Source of the DNA: Sphaerolaimus hirsutus
Lineage: Eukaryota > Nematoda > Chromadorea > Monhysterida > Sphaerolaimidae
Direction of reading: 5' to 3'
Length of the DNA stretch: 64,000 nucleotides
Assembly (NCBI GenBank): GCA_964036195.1
Contig: OZ038456.1
Location: forward strand, 15,686,001 to 15,750,000
Below the pieces are notes generated by a model. The model was not told where the DNA came from and made no database searches. It saw nothing but the letters and a program-made list of their open reading frames with translations. This document shows positions 25,075-34,734 of this stretch, one piece after another. Numbering within the stretch: the stretch's first letter is position 1; each line of letters opens with the position of its first letter. Both the position numbers and the translations under genes were made by a program.

Positions 25075-25588
25075 CTAGCTATCCTCGAAATACCCCCTCG
25101 TTTAACCCCCCTCAAAAATCTCACTCTGAAAAAAACCCTGGGGGTATTTCGAGGAAATACGGTAGGTACCGTATTACCTCGAATTATCCCCCCCCCTTGA
25201 ATTAACCCCCCCCTCGAATTAACCCCCCCTCAAAATGGGCTGGGGAAATAATAAACCCCCCCCCCTCGAAATACCCCCCCTCCGGAATGATGTACATCAT
25301 GTATGCAATGTACATGATGTATTTATTACTACTTATTAGCATCGCAGCTACTTTTATACGCTCATTTGTGTACAGATGTACATCTATAGCCCCAATATAA
25401 CCTATATTCTCACATTTATTACCGTTTTTGTGTAAGAAATAGCGTATTCTTTACTATGAATTCCACGAAATATTCTGGCGAAATAATAAAACCCCCCCTC
25501 GAATAAACCCCCCCTCGAATTAACCCCCCCTCAAATTTTGCTGGCGAAATAATAAACCCCCATGGGGGTATTTCGAGGTAATACGGTA
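25075..25588. mobile_element. Two adjacent TACCGTATTTC elements
   Basis: A right half ends GAGGAAATACGGTA at 25164. A complete element runs 25167-25588 with TACCGTATTACCTCGAATTA and CGAGGTAATACGGTA ends. The latter carries the CATGTATGCAATGTACATG palindrome. Confidence 0.75.
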
Positions 25589-26204
25589 CTTGTATTTTGC
25601 CTAAATAATGCTTGTATTTCTTCTCACATTCGCTTGGATTATGCTGTGTGATTGCGAGCACAAAAAAAACCTGCTCACATTTTGCATCCGAACTGCTTGG
25701 ATTTTTCTACAAACCCGCTTGAATTACGCCAGATTAAATTCCGCACACGTCACTTTCTATTTTCCGCGTCGTCTCAAATAACGCAACCGGCACCAAATTA
25801 TTCGTCCATGTCGCCGGGTCTAAATGGACGCTTCTCACTTTCCCGCGCCCTTGTAAAATACATACAGGGCTCTGTCGTTCGCGGTAACCACGTGAAATGT
25901 ACATGTAAAAACGACGTTGTACAAATGATTTCGACGTTCGCCGCCCCCCCCCCCGTTTTTTTTTGTTTTCGCCGCGGCCGAATTTTGTCGCCGCCCGCCG
26001 GACAGGGCTGCAAAAGAAATGCGACTTTCTCCTTTCACTGATAAAATATAGATTTGTATTTATTCTTCCCGGATTTGATCCACTTGATTTTTGAATTTTC
26101 ATTGCGAGTATAACCTGGGTTTGGGAGGTTTCTGGGCCCGATTTTGTTCGCTTCGTATTTGTTTGAATTCCAACCACTTTGACTCTGCTTGTATGAGTTG
26201 TTAG

Positions 26205-27354
26205 TATTGATGGAAAAGAGCCAAGAAAAATGGCGACATGGCGCCATTCAAAAAATTGGCGCCGGGCGCCAAAGGGCGCCAGCGAAAATAGCGCCAGGCG
26301 CCAATGGCGTCATGGCGCCATTTGAAAAAATGGCGCCGGGCGCCAAAGGGCGCCAGAAACAATGGCGCCAGGCGCCAAAATGGCGCCAACAATAAAATTA
26401 TCTATTTTAGCCTGTATGCCATCACGGAAGCATTTATAGAAGAGCAACGTGTTATATCATTTTTCTGATCGTGAAAAGCCACAAAACTCATCTTATCATG
26501 AATATATTTTCTGGAAATACCCTAAGAAAGTTTATTTTTTGTCATCCAATCTTGATGGGGTTTAAATTAAGTGGGTTTATTCGAGGGGGAGGGGGTTATT
26601 TCTTCAGAACTTTGATGAAATTATATTATATATTCATTGCTTATAACTTACTCAGACAGTCAGATGTAAAAAAATTCAACAATATCAGAGATACATAGTG
26701 TCTATAGACATACCGTATTTGTTTGAATACCCCATTCTTCCCCTTGAATAGTTCCCCCTCAAAAAGTTTGACAAAAATAACTCCTGAGGAGAATTATTTG
26801 AGCAAATACGGTACAAAAGTGTGTAAGCTGCCCGCCAATTCCTAATGCAACTACCGTGTTTCCTAGAATAAACTCCCCTTAAAATACCCCCAAGCGTGGG
26901 CGAGCTGGTGAAATAATAAACCCCCTGAGGGTATTTTGAGAAAATATGTTACATTGTAAATAGGTAATCAATGGTGTAAGTACTGGGAAAAATTATTTCA
27001 CGTTGATATTGTTTCAATTGTGGGGCATATTTGAAGATTTTCAGTTCATTTTGTATAAAAAGTATCAACGTAAACCCAAATTTACAATGCTAGCAAAAAA
27101 TTACAAATGTATTAAATACCACCTAGATGGTATTTTTATGCAGATAAAGCGGTTAAAATGGAAAAATGTGACCATTCATCCTAGCATCTTGGCGCCATTT
27201 CCAGCGCCATCCAAAACAATGGCGCCGGGCGCCAAGGGCGCCATGGCGCCATTCAAAATAATGGCGCCACAGAAAAGGGCGCCAAGCGCCAATGGCGCCA
27301 TGGCGCTGGCGCCCTTTTCTGTGGCGCCAGCTCCATGGCGCCATTCCATCACTA
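26205..27354. mobile_element. hAT MITE, TAKTGATG / GGCGCC family, 1.15 kb
   Basis: The ends are TATTGATGGAAAAGAGCC and GGCGCCATTCCATCACTA. The duplication is GTTGTTAG at 26197-26204 and 27355-27362. The GGCGCC arms are at each end. 26711-26813 is a compact nested TACCGTATTTG element. Confidence 0.85.
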
Positions 27355-27379
27355 GTTGTTAGAGCACTGGATCGTGGAC

Positions 27380-27581
27380 CAGAGTTGTTAGAATACCGGT
27401 ATTTTTGAAAAGCGTAAATACACTTTCCAAACTTTGAGTATGGATACTAAAAGCGTAAGGTATTTTCAAAATACATAGGAAAGCGTAAAAAAGTGTACGG
27501 GTAATTTATGAAAGCGTAAGCGTAAGCGTAAATATATTTACCCGGGTATTTCGGGTAAGCGTAAATACATTTTCACAACTC
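27380..27581. mobile_element. hAT MITE, CAGAGTTG / AGCGTAA family, 202 bp
   Basis: The ends are CAGAGTTGTTAG and TTTCACAACTC. The duplication is TCGTGGAC at 27372-27379 and 27582-27589. Arms of AAGCGTAAGCGTAAAT. Confidence 0.8.
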
Positions 27582-27606
27582 TCGTGGACCACGATTCGTG
27601 GTGCCC

Positions 27607-27806
27607 NNNNNNNNNNNNNNNNNNNNNNNNNNNNNNNNNNNNNNNNNNNNNNNNNNNNNNNNNNNNNNNNNNNNNNNNNNNNNNNNNNNNNNNNNNNNNN
27701 NNNNNNNNNNNNNNNNNNNNNNNNNNNNNNNNNNNNNNNNNNNNNNNNNNNNNNNNNNNNNNNNNNNNNNNNNNNNNNNNNNNNNNNNNNNNNNNNNNNN
27801 NNNNNN
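27607..27806. other. Assembly gap (200 N)
   Basis: Exactly 200 N. The true length is probably unknown. Confidence 0.99.
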
Positions 27807-27880
27807 GTGAAAATACATGTACACAAATGGGCATGAAAATACATGCACACAAATTGGCCTGAAAATACATGTACAATTGG
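27807..27880. repeat. Short tandem repeat, about 28-bp unit
   Basis: About 2.5 units of TGAAAATACATGTACACAAA-type sequence directly follow the gap. The gap may hide a longer array. Confidence 0.7.
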
Positions 27881-27894
27881 GCAAAATGTGCATT

Positions 27895-28179
27895 CTACAA
27901 AGCAATAGCATTGGCAATAGTTGTTGACAGATCCATACTCTCAATATGCGCTGCACCGCTTGCCGCCGCCGCGCCGTTTGGCGCCGCCGCGCCATTTGCC
28001 GCCGCCGCGCCATTCGCCGCCGCCGCGCCATTCGCCGCCGCCGCGCCATTCGCCGCCGCCGCGCCATTCGCCGCCGCCGCGCCATTCGCCGCCGCCGCGC
28101 CATTCGCCGCCGCCGCGCCATTCGCCGCCGCCGCGCCATTCGCCGCCGCCGCGCCATTCACCGCCGCCGCGGTAGTTGT
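27895..28179 (-). CDS. MULE-like terminal exon with 18-nt / AAAANG repeat
   Basis: The acceptor is ATTCTATGCAG, entered in phase 0. TTTAAAVNG is followed by about ten copies of an 18-nt unit encoding AAAANG. A non-repetitive end follows, HIESMDLSTTIANAIAL, and a TAG at 27895. The repeat is open in other frames too (Arg-rich or Pro-His-Ser-rich), which reflects repeat composition. The unique tail and the splice phase choose the Ala frame. Confidence 0.55.
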   Translation of the reverse strand, partial: TTTAAAVNGAAAANGAAAANGAAAANGAAAANGAAAANGAAAANGAAAANGAAAANGAAAANGAAAPNGAAAASGAAHIESMDLSTTIANAIAL

Positions 28180-29350
28180 CTGCATAGAATATTTATCGTT
28201 TTTTTATTGTTTCTTGTTCTTGTCAAGCATTTTTAATGAATCATTTCCATTGTTTCTCCATTAAATATATAATCCATTGAATAAATATTTATATTAAATT
28301 TTCCAATATATATGTTTTAAGTGTTTTTGATTTCACATTTCTAACAATCTAATAACAACAACCTTTTTTACAACTGGCAAAAAATACTACAAAAAATAAT
28401 GACTTCATATTCACCTGAGTGCGCTGTTGTCCCTGCTCCATTTGCAGCATTTGCCATTGCTGGTTGAGCTGCATCTGCAATTGTAGGATGTGCGACATGC
28501 GATCGACAGGTGCAGGTGCGGGTAGAACTGCTGGGGGACAGTCCCAGATCCTGCAAAAGCACTGGTAAAATAAAATATGTCATGCAAAATGTCAAAAGTC
28601 ATGTAAAATGTCCTGAAAAATGGCAAACATTTGTCATATTCCAGGGCATTCTCCATGACTTTTGACACTTGGCATGTCATTTGTCATTTTACCAGGTCTT
28701 TTACAGAGTCTGTGACTGGCACCAGGTGCGGGTGCAGGCACTGGGACAGGGGGTGCAAGTAAGCTATCTGATGGCAAAGGTGGCCACTCAAACCCTGACT
28801 CATTGTCAGACGCATCAGGTGCATTGTCATTGATATTTTGGTTGAGAATCTGTAATTTATAGGATACAACCTTTATTTTTGCTTTAAACATTGGCAAAAT
28901 TTCATTCAAATGCAACTGACAGCTCGGTATCCATTTAAACAGCCAACATTGTGCGCTTGATGTTCTAAATAGCCATCAATGTTGCCATCATAAGCACCAT
29001 TCAGAAGCTGCTGTTTGGCACTTTCAATACGCCGATCAGCATCCACGTATCTTTGGTCCCTAGATTTCGGTGCACGACCACGCAACAGCGAGTGCAGCTC
29101 ATCGCGAAACTGATAAGAAAAGGTAAAGCAAATACTGCAAAAGCTTTTTTTAAAGTAAGTTCAGTGTAAATCACATAAATTTAAATATGAACAAACATAG
29201 TTATGCCACAGTTGTGCTTCTGATGCCCAGCAACCAAGGCTGCGCTTGCCATTGAAAAAATCACCCATGCGAGAGTGCATGGATTCAGCTGCATTGGTAG
29301 TGCGTGGACCGACAGTGGAAAAATGTCCGAGAAGTTGCAGCCGAGCAGGG
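27895..29350 (-). CDS. C-terminal part of a MULE-type transposase-like gene, five exons
   Basis: Joining 29350-29197, 29109-28921, 28849-28723, 28530-28415 and 28179-27895 gives one open frame of about 270 codons with matching phases. The first two exons read FSTVGPRTTNAAESMHSR and YVDADRRIE, then GNIDGYLEHQAHNVG. These resemble the tail of MULE/FLYWCH-associated transposase proteins (TNNAxExWH, then a YxxAD.RI and YL..IAHN segment). The later exons carry a Pro-Ala spacer, a Gln-rich helix and an Ala-Asn-Gly repeat, which are not typical of a transposase and suggest a host-type gene or a lineage-specific fusion. The N-terminal catalytic part was not found upstream. A 200-N gap lies 88 nt beyond the stop. 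It could also be a decayed element. The introns are short (71-235 nt). Confidence 0.65.
28415..28530 (-). CDS. MULE-like exon d (Gln-rich helix)
   Basis: The acceptor is CTGTCCCCCAG at the end of the MITE. CA completes the G left by exon c, and the donor is ACTCAG then GTGAAT in phase 0. The exon encodes VLPAPAPVDR, then MSHILQLQMQLNQQWQMLQM and EQGQQRTQ, a likely coiled coil. A one-codon shift (CAGCAG) of the acceptor is also in frame. Another frame here is open, but it lacks protein-like composition and runs into a stop at the donor. Confidence 0.6.
28531..28722 (-). mobile_element. Palindromic MITE that is exactly an intron (introner candidate)
   Basis: The minus-strand left ITR reads CTGGTGCCAGTCACAGACTC. 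The right ITR, read inward on the opposite strand, is CTGGGGGACAGTCCCAGATC. The interior is made of words like TGTCAAAAGTCATGTAAAATG. The intron begins at the GT inside the first ITR and ends at the AG of the other, so nothing in the intron is outside the element. Confidence 0.7.
28723..28849 (-). CDS. MULE-like exon c (acidic, then Pro-Ala-Val spacer)
   Basis: The acceptor is TAAATTACAG, entered in phase 0. The donor is CACCTG then GTGCCAG in phase 1, and the donor GT is the first GT of a palindromic MITE. The exon encodes ILNQNINDNAPDASDNESGF and a PPVPVPAPAP spacer. Confidence 0.6.
28921..29109 (-). CDS. MULE-like exon b (YVDADRRIE...QAHNVG)
   Basis: The exon is 63 codons in phase 0 (acceptor CTTATCAG, donor GAGCT then GTCAGT). 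It contains FRDELHSLLRGR, YVDADRRIESAKQQLL and DGYLEHQAHNVG, a pattern seen at the C-terminus of MULE/FLYWCH proteins. If the donor is not used, the frame stops five codons later, so this could be the last exon in another isoform. Confidence 0.65.
29197..29350 (-). CDS. MULE-like exon a (TTNAAESMHSR)
   Basis: The acceptor is TTTATTTCAG and the donor AACTAT then GTTTGT. The exon enters with one base and leaves in phase 0, giving 51 whole codons. It carries the T-N-A-x-E-x-x-H motif that follows the catalytic core in MULE transposases. The upstream exon is missing or too diverged to see. Confidence 0.65.
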
Positions 29351-29418
29351 CTGAAATAAATTTGAATATTGAATTTGAATTTCCAAATTCCAAATTCCAA
29401 ATTTGATTTTTTAAATAA

Positions 29419-29520
29419 TACTGTATTTCCTCGAAATACCCCTAAGGTGTTTATTTTTCAGGGTGGACATTTTAAGGGGGGGGGGGGGTATTTTGAGGGG
29501 GGTTTACTATTTTGTCCAAA
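29419..29520. mobile_element. TACCGTATTTC element fragment
   Basis: It starts TACTGTATTTCCTCGAAATA, then GTTTATTTTTCAGGGTGG and G-runs. The right end is lost. Confidence 0.55.
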
Positions 29521-29832
29521 TTTTTATCCTAATGCATTTTTCTGTTGCTTCGATAATCCCTTGCAAGCATCTTTGATTGACATGACACCGAATTGACAAA
29601 ACCGGAAATGATGTTGCATTTCAGCCACCGAGCAGAGCAGGCGCACGCGCACAACACTGTTTGCGTTATAGATGTACATATTGGGAGTTCCTTTGATTAC
29701 TGCTTCAATGTTTGCACAATGAAAACAGACCACATGCCATGTGCATGTGGCATCTGTTACATAATTGTAGTCCTGACTCCTGATCTACTTGTGAAGGTAG
29801 AAACATTGAATGAACTTGTGAAGTGAGCGTGT

Positions 29833-30060
29833 ATATTATATTACCATTTGTGAAAGTTGAAACATTATATGAACTTGTCAAGTGAGCGTGAAAATGATAT
29901 TCTACTTGTGAACTTGTAACATTTACTTGTCAAGTGAGCGTAAATATTTGGTTGTCATCTACTTGTCAAGTGAGCGGAATCATTTGTGAAGTATCATATT
30001 TTTATTTGTGAACTGTCATCTTTTTCCTACTTGTCAACTGTCAAGTTTGTGAAGTGATGC
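29833..30060. repeat. Degenerate tandem repeat ACTTGTCAAGTGAGCG
   Basis: Five or more loosely spaced copies of ACTTGTCAAGTGAGCGT with variable AT-rich spacers. No function assigned. Confidence 0.6.
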
Positions 30061-30925
30061 AGAGTCTTTCACAACACTCGTGGACCACGATTCGTAGTGC
30101 CCCACAATGAGGGTACTAGGTAAATCCGCTATGATTCATTAGTTTAACCCGGCGCTCACGCGTCATTTCAGCATAGGTACATCAAACACATCACTGTACA
30201 AATTTTGTCACGGCGTCATAGTGGCATATCACATTATTTATCATTCGAACATTACCAAACTGTGGGGTGGGGCAGAACCTTTTTGTTTGCATAACTTTTG
30301 CTAGCCATATGTGCTTGTCGCCATTTCCTGTGGCCTATACCACCGCGCGTCAAGTGTCCTGTCAAGTGTCAAGTGACGGGTAAAGTTTCAAATCTACCGC
30401 AAACAGTTTACCGGAAATTTGAAGCTGGCGCCATTCGCGTTCACACAGTTTTTCTGTGACGAAATTTTTTACTCGATTTTTTCAACCATTTTTTTGGGAA
30501 TGAACATGAATTAGGTATTTGTAATGTGTGACACCACCCACGACCTATCATGACTTTATCAGCATATAAAACCATTTAAACCATATAAAACAAAACATTA
30601 AATTTAATGGGTAGATTAAAAGATCATGCACACGTGACATTTTTTTCTTGTTAATTTGTTCTTTGCAGACCGGTTAACGAAGTCACGTGGAACAAATACC
30701 TCGACAATTCCCTGACATCGAGAAAAAGCATGATCTATTGTTCATGATTACGTAATCTATAATATTTTATGTTTCTTCTAATAAGCGAGCCTGGTGAAGG
30801 TCAATGCGTCAGACCTGTAAACTTAACAATTTTCATGACAAAACAATGGTTAAAAGCTCAAACAATTTTTCATCACAAGAGAACCGTGTGAACACCGCCT
30901 TAGAAAACGTCAACTGCAAAAGCCG

Positions 30926-31378
30926 CTGGGGGCAGTTCCAAGCCATCTAAGGTGTAATTAAAGTGTCAAATAAAAGTCAAATGCAAAGTCAAATGTCAAA
31001 TGTAAAGTAAAATTGTCAATTGTCATGTAAAGTGTCAAATGTTAAGTCGAATTAAAGTAAAGTGGTTATTGTGTATCCAAATCTTATTTTTGTATTTAAA
31101 TATCTTTTTATACTCAAATCTTATGTTTTGTATACAAATCAAAAATGTAAAAAAGAGATTTAGATACAAAAACATAAGATTTGGACATGAAAGATAAGAT
31201 TTGGATACACAATTGACAGTTGACTTTACATTTGACACTTAACTTTGAATTTGGCTTGATACTTAACACTTTACTTTACATTTGACACTTTGCATGACAA
31301 TTGACATTTGACTTTGCATGTTACTTTACATTTGACACTTTACATTACACTTTACAGGGCGCGGGACTGCACCCTGGG
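30926..31378. mobile_element. TGTCATGTAAAA-family MITE, about 450 bp
   Basis: The left end is CTGGGGGCAGTTCCAAGCC. The right end, reversed, is CCCAGGGTGCAGTCCCGCGC. The interior is an inverted array of TGTCAAATGTAAAGT words around a TAAGATTTGGATAC core. Confidence 0.6.
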
Positions 31379-31667
31379 CATGCGCTAGCTTGAGCAGAAC
31401 AAGATTTAGAGAATAAACCCATGCAATTTCATTTGAATTGGTTTATGAGGCTTCATGGATACTTAATTTTCAAACCGTTCCCACCTTAACTGTAACGATA
31501 TTTCGGTGAATCCGTAGCCCGCCTTACTTAAAAGTGAATTTGTGCCAGTCTCTTGACAAAGTGTGCAACTGGATCCAGGTGCCTACACTCAAAGTTCCAA
31601 CTACAATAAAAAACGAAGCCAGTGCCAGCCCCATTTGCGCCCAGCGCCCATTTGCGTAGGTGATTAG

Positions 31668-32468
31668 ATGATACGCTCGCTAGGTGTGAATGTTATGTAT
31701 AATATGTTACCTGGATCGTGTGTCCTCGCAGTGCTTGCTGGCTTTAGTAGTGATTACAGTCGCGCCAATGCCAACAAAGTGCGCCTGGTGCCAGTGCCGA
31801 ACCTTGTAAAAGACCCTGTAAGTGTAAAATACACTGTAAAATGCCATGTATCATGTAATAAACCCTGCAAAATGTCAAATGTCATGTAAAAGACCTTGTG
31901 AAGTGTCATGCGTATCCAAATCTTATTGTAGCGTATCCAAATGTATTATTTTTGTATCCAAATCTTACTTTTGGACAGAAAATTTTAATATAAAGCGTAA
32001 GATATTGTTACAATACAATAAGAATTGGATACACCTGACACTATACAGTGTCTTTTACAGAGTCTGGGACTGACACCTGGTGTTAAGTTGATGGCATGTT
32101 GTGCTTTTTCTACCATTTTTTATTGCATTCTGTGCTTCCATGTCACCAAATTCTATCACGCAGCATTCTCACCTATCATAATTACTGCATTTAGTAAATG
32201 CCTGGCGGCTGGCGCCACTGCATTGGCACCCTTTCTCTCCGGCACATTTAGGGACATTGATGTTTTTCGAAAGGTTCGTGTCGCACAAACACTTTTTCCA
32301 TCGCTAAACATAATGCGCTCGCCGTGTCAATACGAAAAAGTAAACATTCAGCTGGTCCCTGCTCGCGCTTGTGCTTCGCTTCGTCTACAGAGAACAATTT
32401 TTGGATGCTATATACCGCTAGAAGCTAAAATCATAGAGATAGGTGTGGCATTTATAATAAATCGATGA
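31668..32468 (+). CDS. Unrecognised open frame interrupted by a palindromic MITE
   Basis: The frame is open from 31668 to the MITE (ends KVRL at 31787) and again for about 136 codons from 32061 to a stop at 32468. Removing 31788-32060 (CCTG then GTGCCAG as donor, TCTTTTACAG as acceptor) joins the two in phase 0. The second part begins with a hydrophobic segment and continues FLSGTFRDIDVFRKVRVAQT. No family recognised. It could be a chance open frame. Confidence 0.3.
31784..32080. mobile_element. Palindromic MITE, TGTCATGTAAAA family
   Basis: The left end is CCTGGTGCCAGTGCCGAACC. The right end, reversed, is CCAGGTGTCAGTCCCAGACT. Both continue into CTTGTAAAAGACC or CTCTGTAAAAGACA. Inside lie TGTCAAATGTCATG words and a CCAAATCTTA / TAAGATTTGG-type segment shared with copies at 22.7, 31.1, 33.5 and 63.0 kb. 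Confidence 0.7.
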
Positions 32469-33262
32469 GAACCGAAAATTAATCGATCCGATATTTTTTC
32501 CGGTATCATAAACACAAAGACTCTGATAGTGCACGATTGCGGAAAAAATGAATCGGGCTAATCAAAATTTCGCGCATGGCGCGCCGCCAGCCCCCGCTTC
32601 ACACGTGTCAGGCCTATTACGCATGTAAACCCATTACGCATGTAGACCCATTATAGACACATTATAGGGGTAAGAAATGGGGGCGAGTAACCCCACCCCA
32701 AACCGCACAGCTATCTATCCCGCCCGCCCAGAGGCAATTTTTTTTGCTACTTTCCCCTGAACAGCCCTGCCCCCTGCAAATTGTCTCGCTATCTGGCTAT
32801 CTGGAGTGCCATTTTACCATAATTTACACCCAAAGTCGCTAATTTTCATACTTTTTATAGATTTTCACCTTTAGAATCACTAGGTCAAGTTTTTATTGTA
32901 TATTTTCAGCATGCCGGGTATAGTTAAATGCGTGCCGGGTCTACATGCGTGATGGGTTTACATGCGTAATGGCACAGGGCCTTTCACACTCTTTCCTCAT
33001 TTTTGAGCCACCCTGTAAAAATATCGCTACATGTTAACTTTAGCAAGTTCAAAAGCGTAGCGTCACATTTGACCGGCTCAGCTAACTCGTTCACAACGAA
33101 CTGTTATTGTTATAATAGTGTCTTCCTAGTTTTGTTTGCGCAGTCCGCAGTGTGACCGTTTGCACAAATGTGGCCGCGTGAGTCTCGATGAGTCAAAATG
33201 TGATAAGCGCATTTGAGGATTCATTTTGCACGTTGGACGCATTAGTATCGAGCTGGTCTGGT

Positions 33263-33713
33263 CCTGGTGCCACTCATGGACCCTGTAAAATGTCAAATGT
33301 TATGCAAAGTGTCAAAAGTTATGTAAAATTACCTGTATACTGGCAATTGCCTTTTTACAGGGCGTGTTACATGATTTTTGACACTTTGCCTCACATTTGA
33401 CATTTTACGGTCTGACATTTTATAGTGTCCCATGGTGCCAATCCCAGACCGTGTAAAAGACACTGTAAAATGTCATGTGTCATATAAAAAGCCATGTAAA
33501 GTGTCAAATGTCATGTCAAAGGCCATGTAAAGTGTCATGTGTATTCAGATCTTTTTGTATAGTATCCAAATCTTATGGTTTTGTATCCAAATCTTACTGT
33601 TGGACATACGATTTAGATACATAAGCATAAGATTTGGATACGACACAATAAGATTTGGATATACATGACACAGTCTACAGGATCTTTTACAGGGTCTGGG
33701 ACTGCCCCCTGGT
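33263..33713. mobile_element. Two abutting TGTCATGTAAAA-family MITEs
   Basis: The first runs about 33263-33437 and the second about 33431-33713, sharing the junction CCCATGGTGCCAATCCCAGA. The outer borders repeat each other as CTGGTGCCACTCATGG and CTGGTGCCATTCATGG. A short open frame starting ATG at 33188 (MSQNVISAFEDSFCTLDALV) runs exactly into the left border, where CCTG then GTGCCA could act as donor. Confidence 0.55.
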
Positions 33714-33782
33714 GCCATTCATGGGGGCATAAATGGTCGTGCGTGAGTGACAGCTGACAGTAGGTGCTTGCGTGGTTTCAAG

Positions 33783-34718
33783 TAGTGATGTAAAGGCACC
33801 GGGGCACCGGTGCCCCGGTGCTGGGCACCGAAGGGCACCAGCACCGGTGCTGGTGCGGTGCCATTGCAATCTTCAGGGGTGCCATGCCGGTGCCGGTGTC
33901 ATTTTTTTCAGAATAGCACCGGTGCCGGTGCGGTGCGGTGCCATTTTTTTGCCGGTGCCAAAGGTGCTAGCACCGGGCCAAAGTAAAAGGCACCGGGAAA
34001 GGCACCGGCCAAGGCTTCATGTGCTGTGCAATTTTGTCCATAGTATGTGCGTATTCATATTTCAAAAAACAGCGATATATTTACTCAACCGTTTTTGCCT
34101 TTTTTGTAAACCTCCCATCAAATTAATATACCTACTGTGAAATCCATTATACCCGATACGTGATCTGATGAACGAATCTAAAATTTTGTTGAATTTTAAA
34201 TCATTTTTATATTTTATATTTATCTTACTTGTTTGTTCAAGATTTGTTGTCAGTTTATGACAGAGATAGTTCCATTCTCTGTACAGCAACGATTCCGATC
34301 AGTAGACAATAGTGGCTATGGACATTGCAGTGAATTAAATATTTTTTCTTTCATTTGTAATCATTGTAATTGCTTCATAAAAGTGATTGCCACATCATTC
34401 TTATCATTTTAAGTGCTCAACCTCCAAAATCGGTTGAAAATTCATGGAAATATGCGCTTCCAAAAGTGAGACCACTGAGAAACTGCCCGATATTCACTTC
34501 AGAAATTCCAGCCCGGTGCGGTGCCTTTCGGTGCTAGCACCGGCAACCCGCCGGTGCCCTTCGGTGCCGGTGCCATTTTTTCCAAAAGGCACCGGTGCCG
34601 GTGCGGTGCGGTGCCATTTTCTGGCCGGTGCCCCAGGGTGCCAGGTGCCCTTTTCATGTGTTGGCAAAGGTGCCGGTGCGGTGCGGTGCCATTTTTCCCG
34701 GTGCCTTTAACATCACTA
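33783..34718. mobile_element. hAT MITE, TAGTGATG / GGTGCC family, 936 bp, copy 1
   Basis: TIRs are TAGTGATGTAAAGGCACC and GGTGCCTTTAACATCACTA. The duplication is GTTTCAAG at 33775-33782 and 34719-34726. The arms iterate GGTGCCGGTGCGGTGC. The middle (34030-34500) is AT-rich and non-coding. Confidence 0.95.
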
Positions 34719-34734
34719 GTTTCAAGTTTTATTT

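Noticed and set aside
27598..28157. Long open frames across the N gap and the GCC repeat (Arg-Arg-Met-Ala, Pro-Arg-His-Ser and X-filled proteins)
   Set aside because: The N-filled frames are artefacts of the gap. The Arg- and Pro-rich frames are shadows of an 18-nt repeat whose Ala-Asn-Gly frame is the one joined by splicing and a unique tail.
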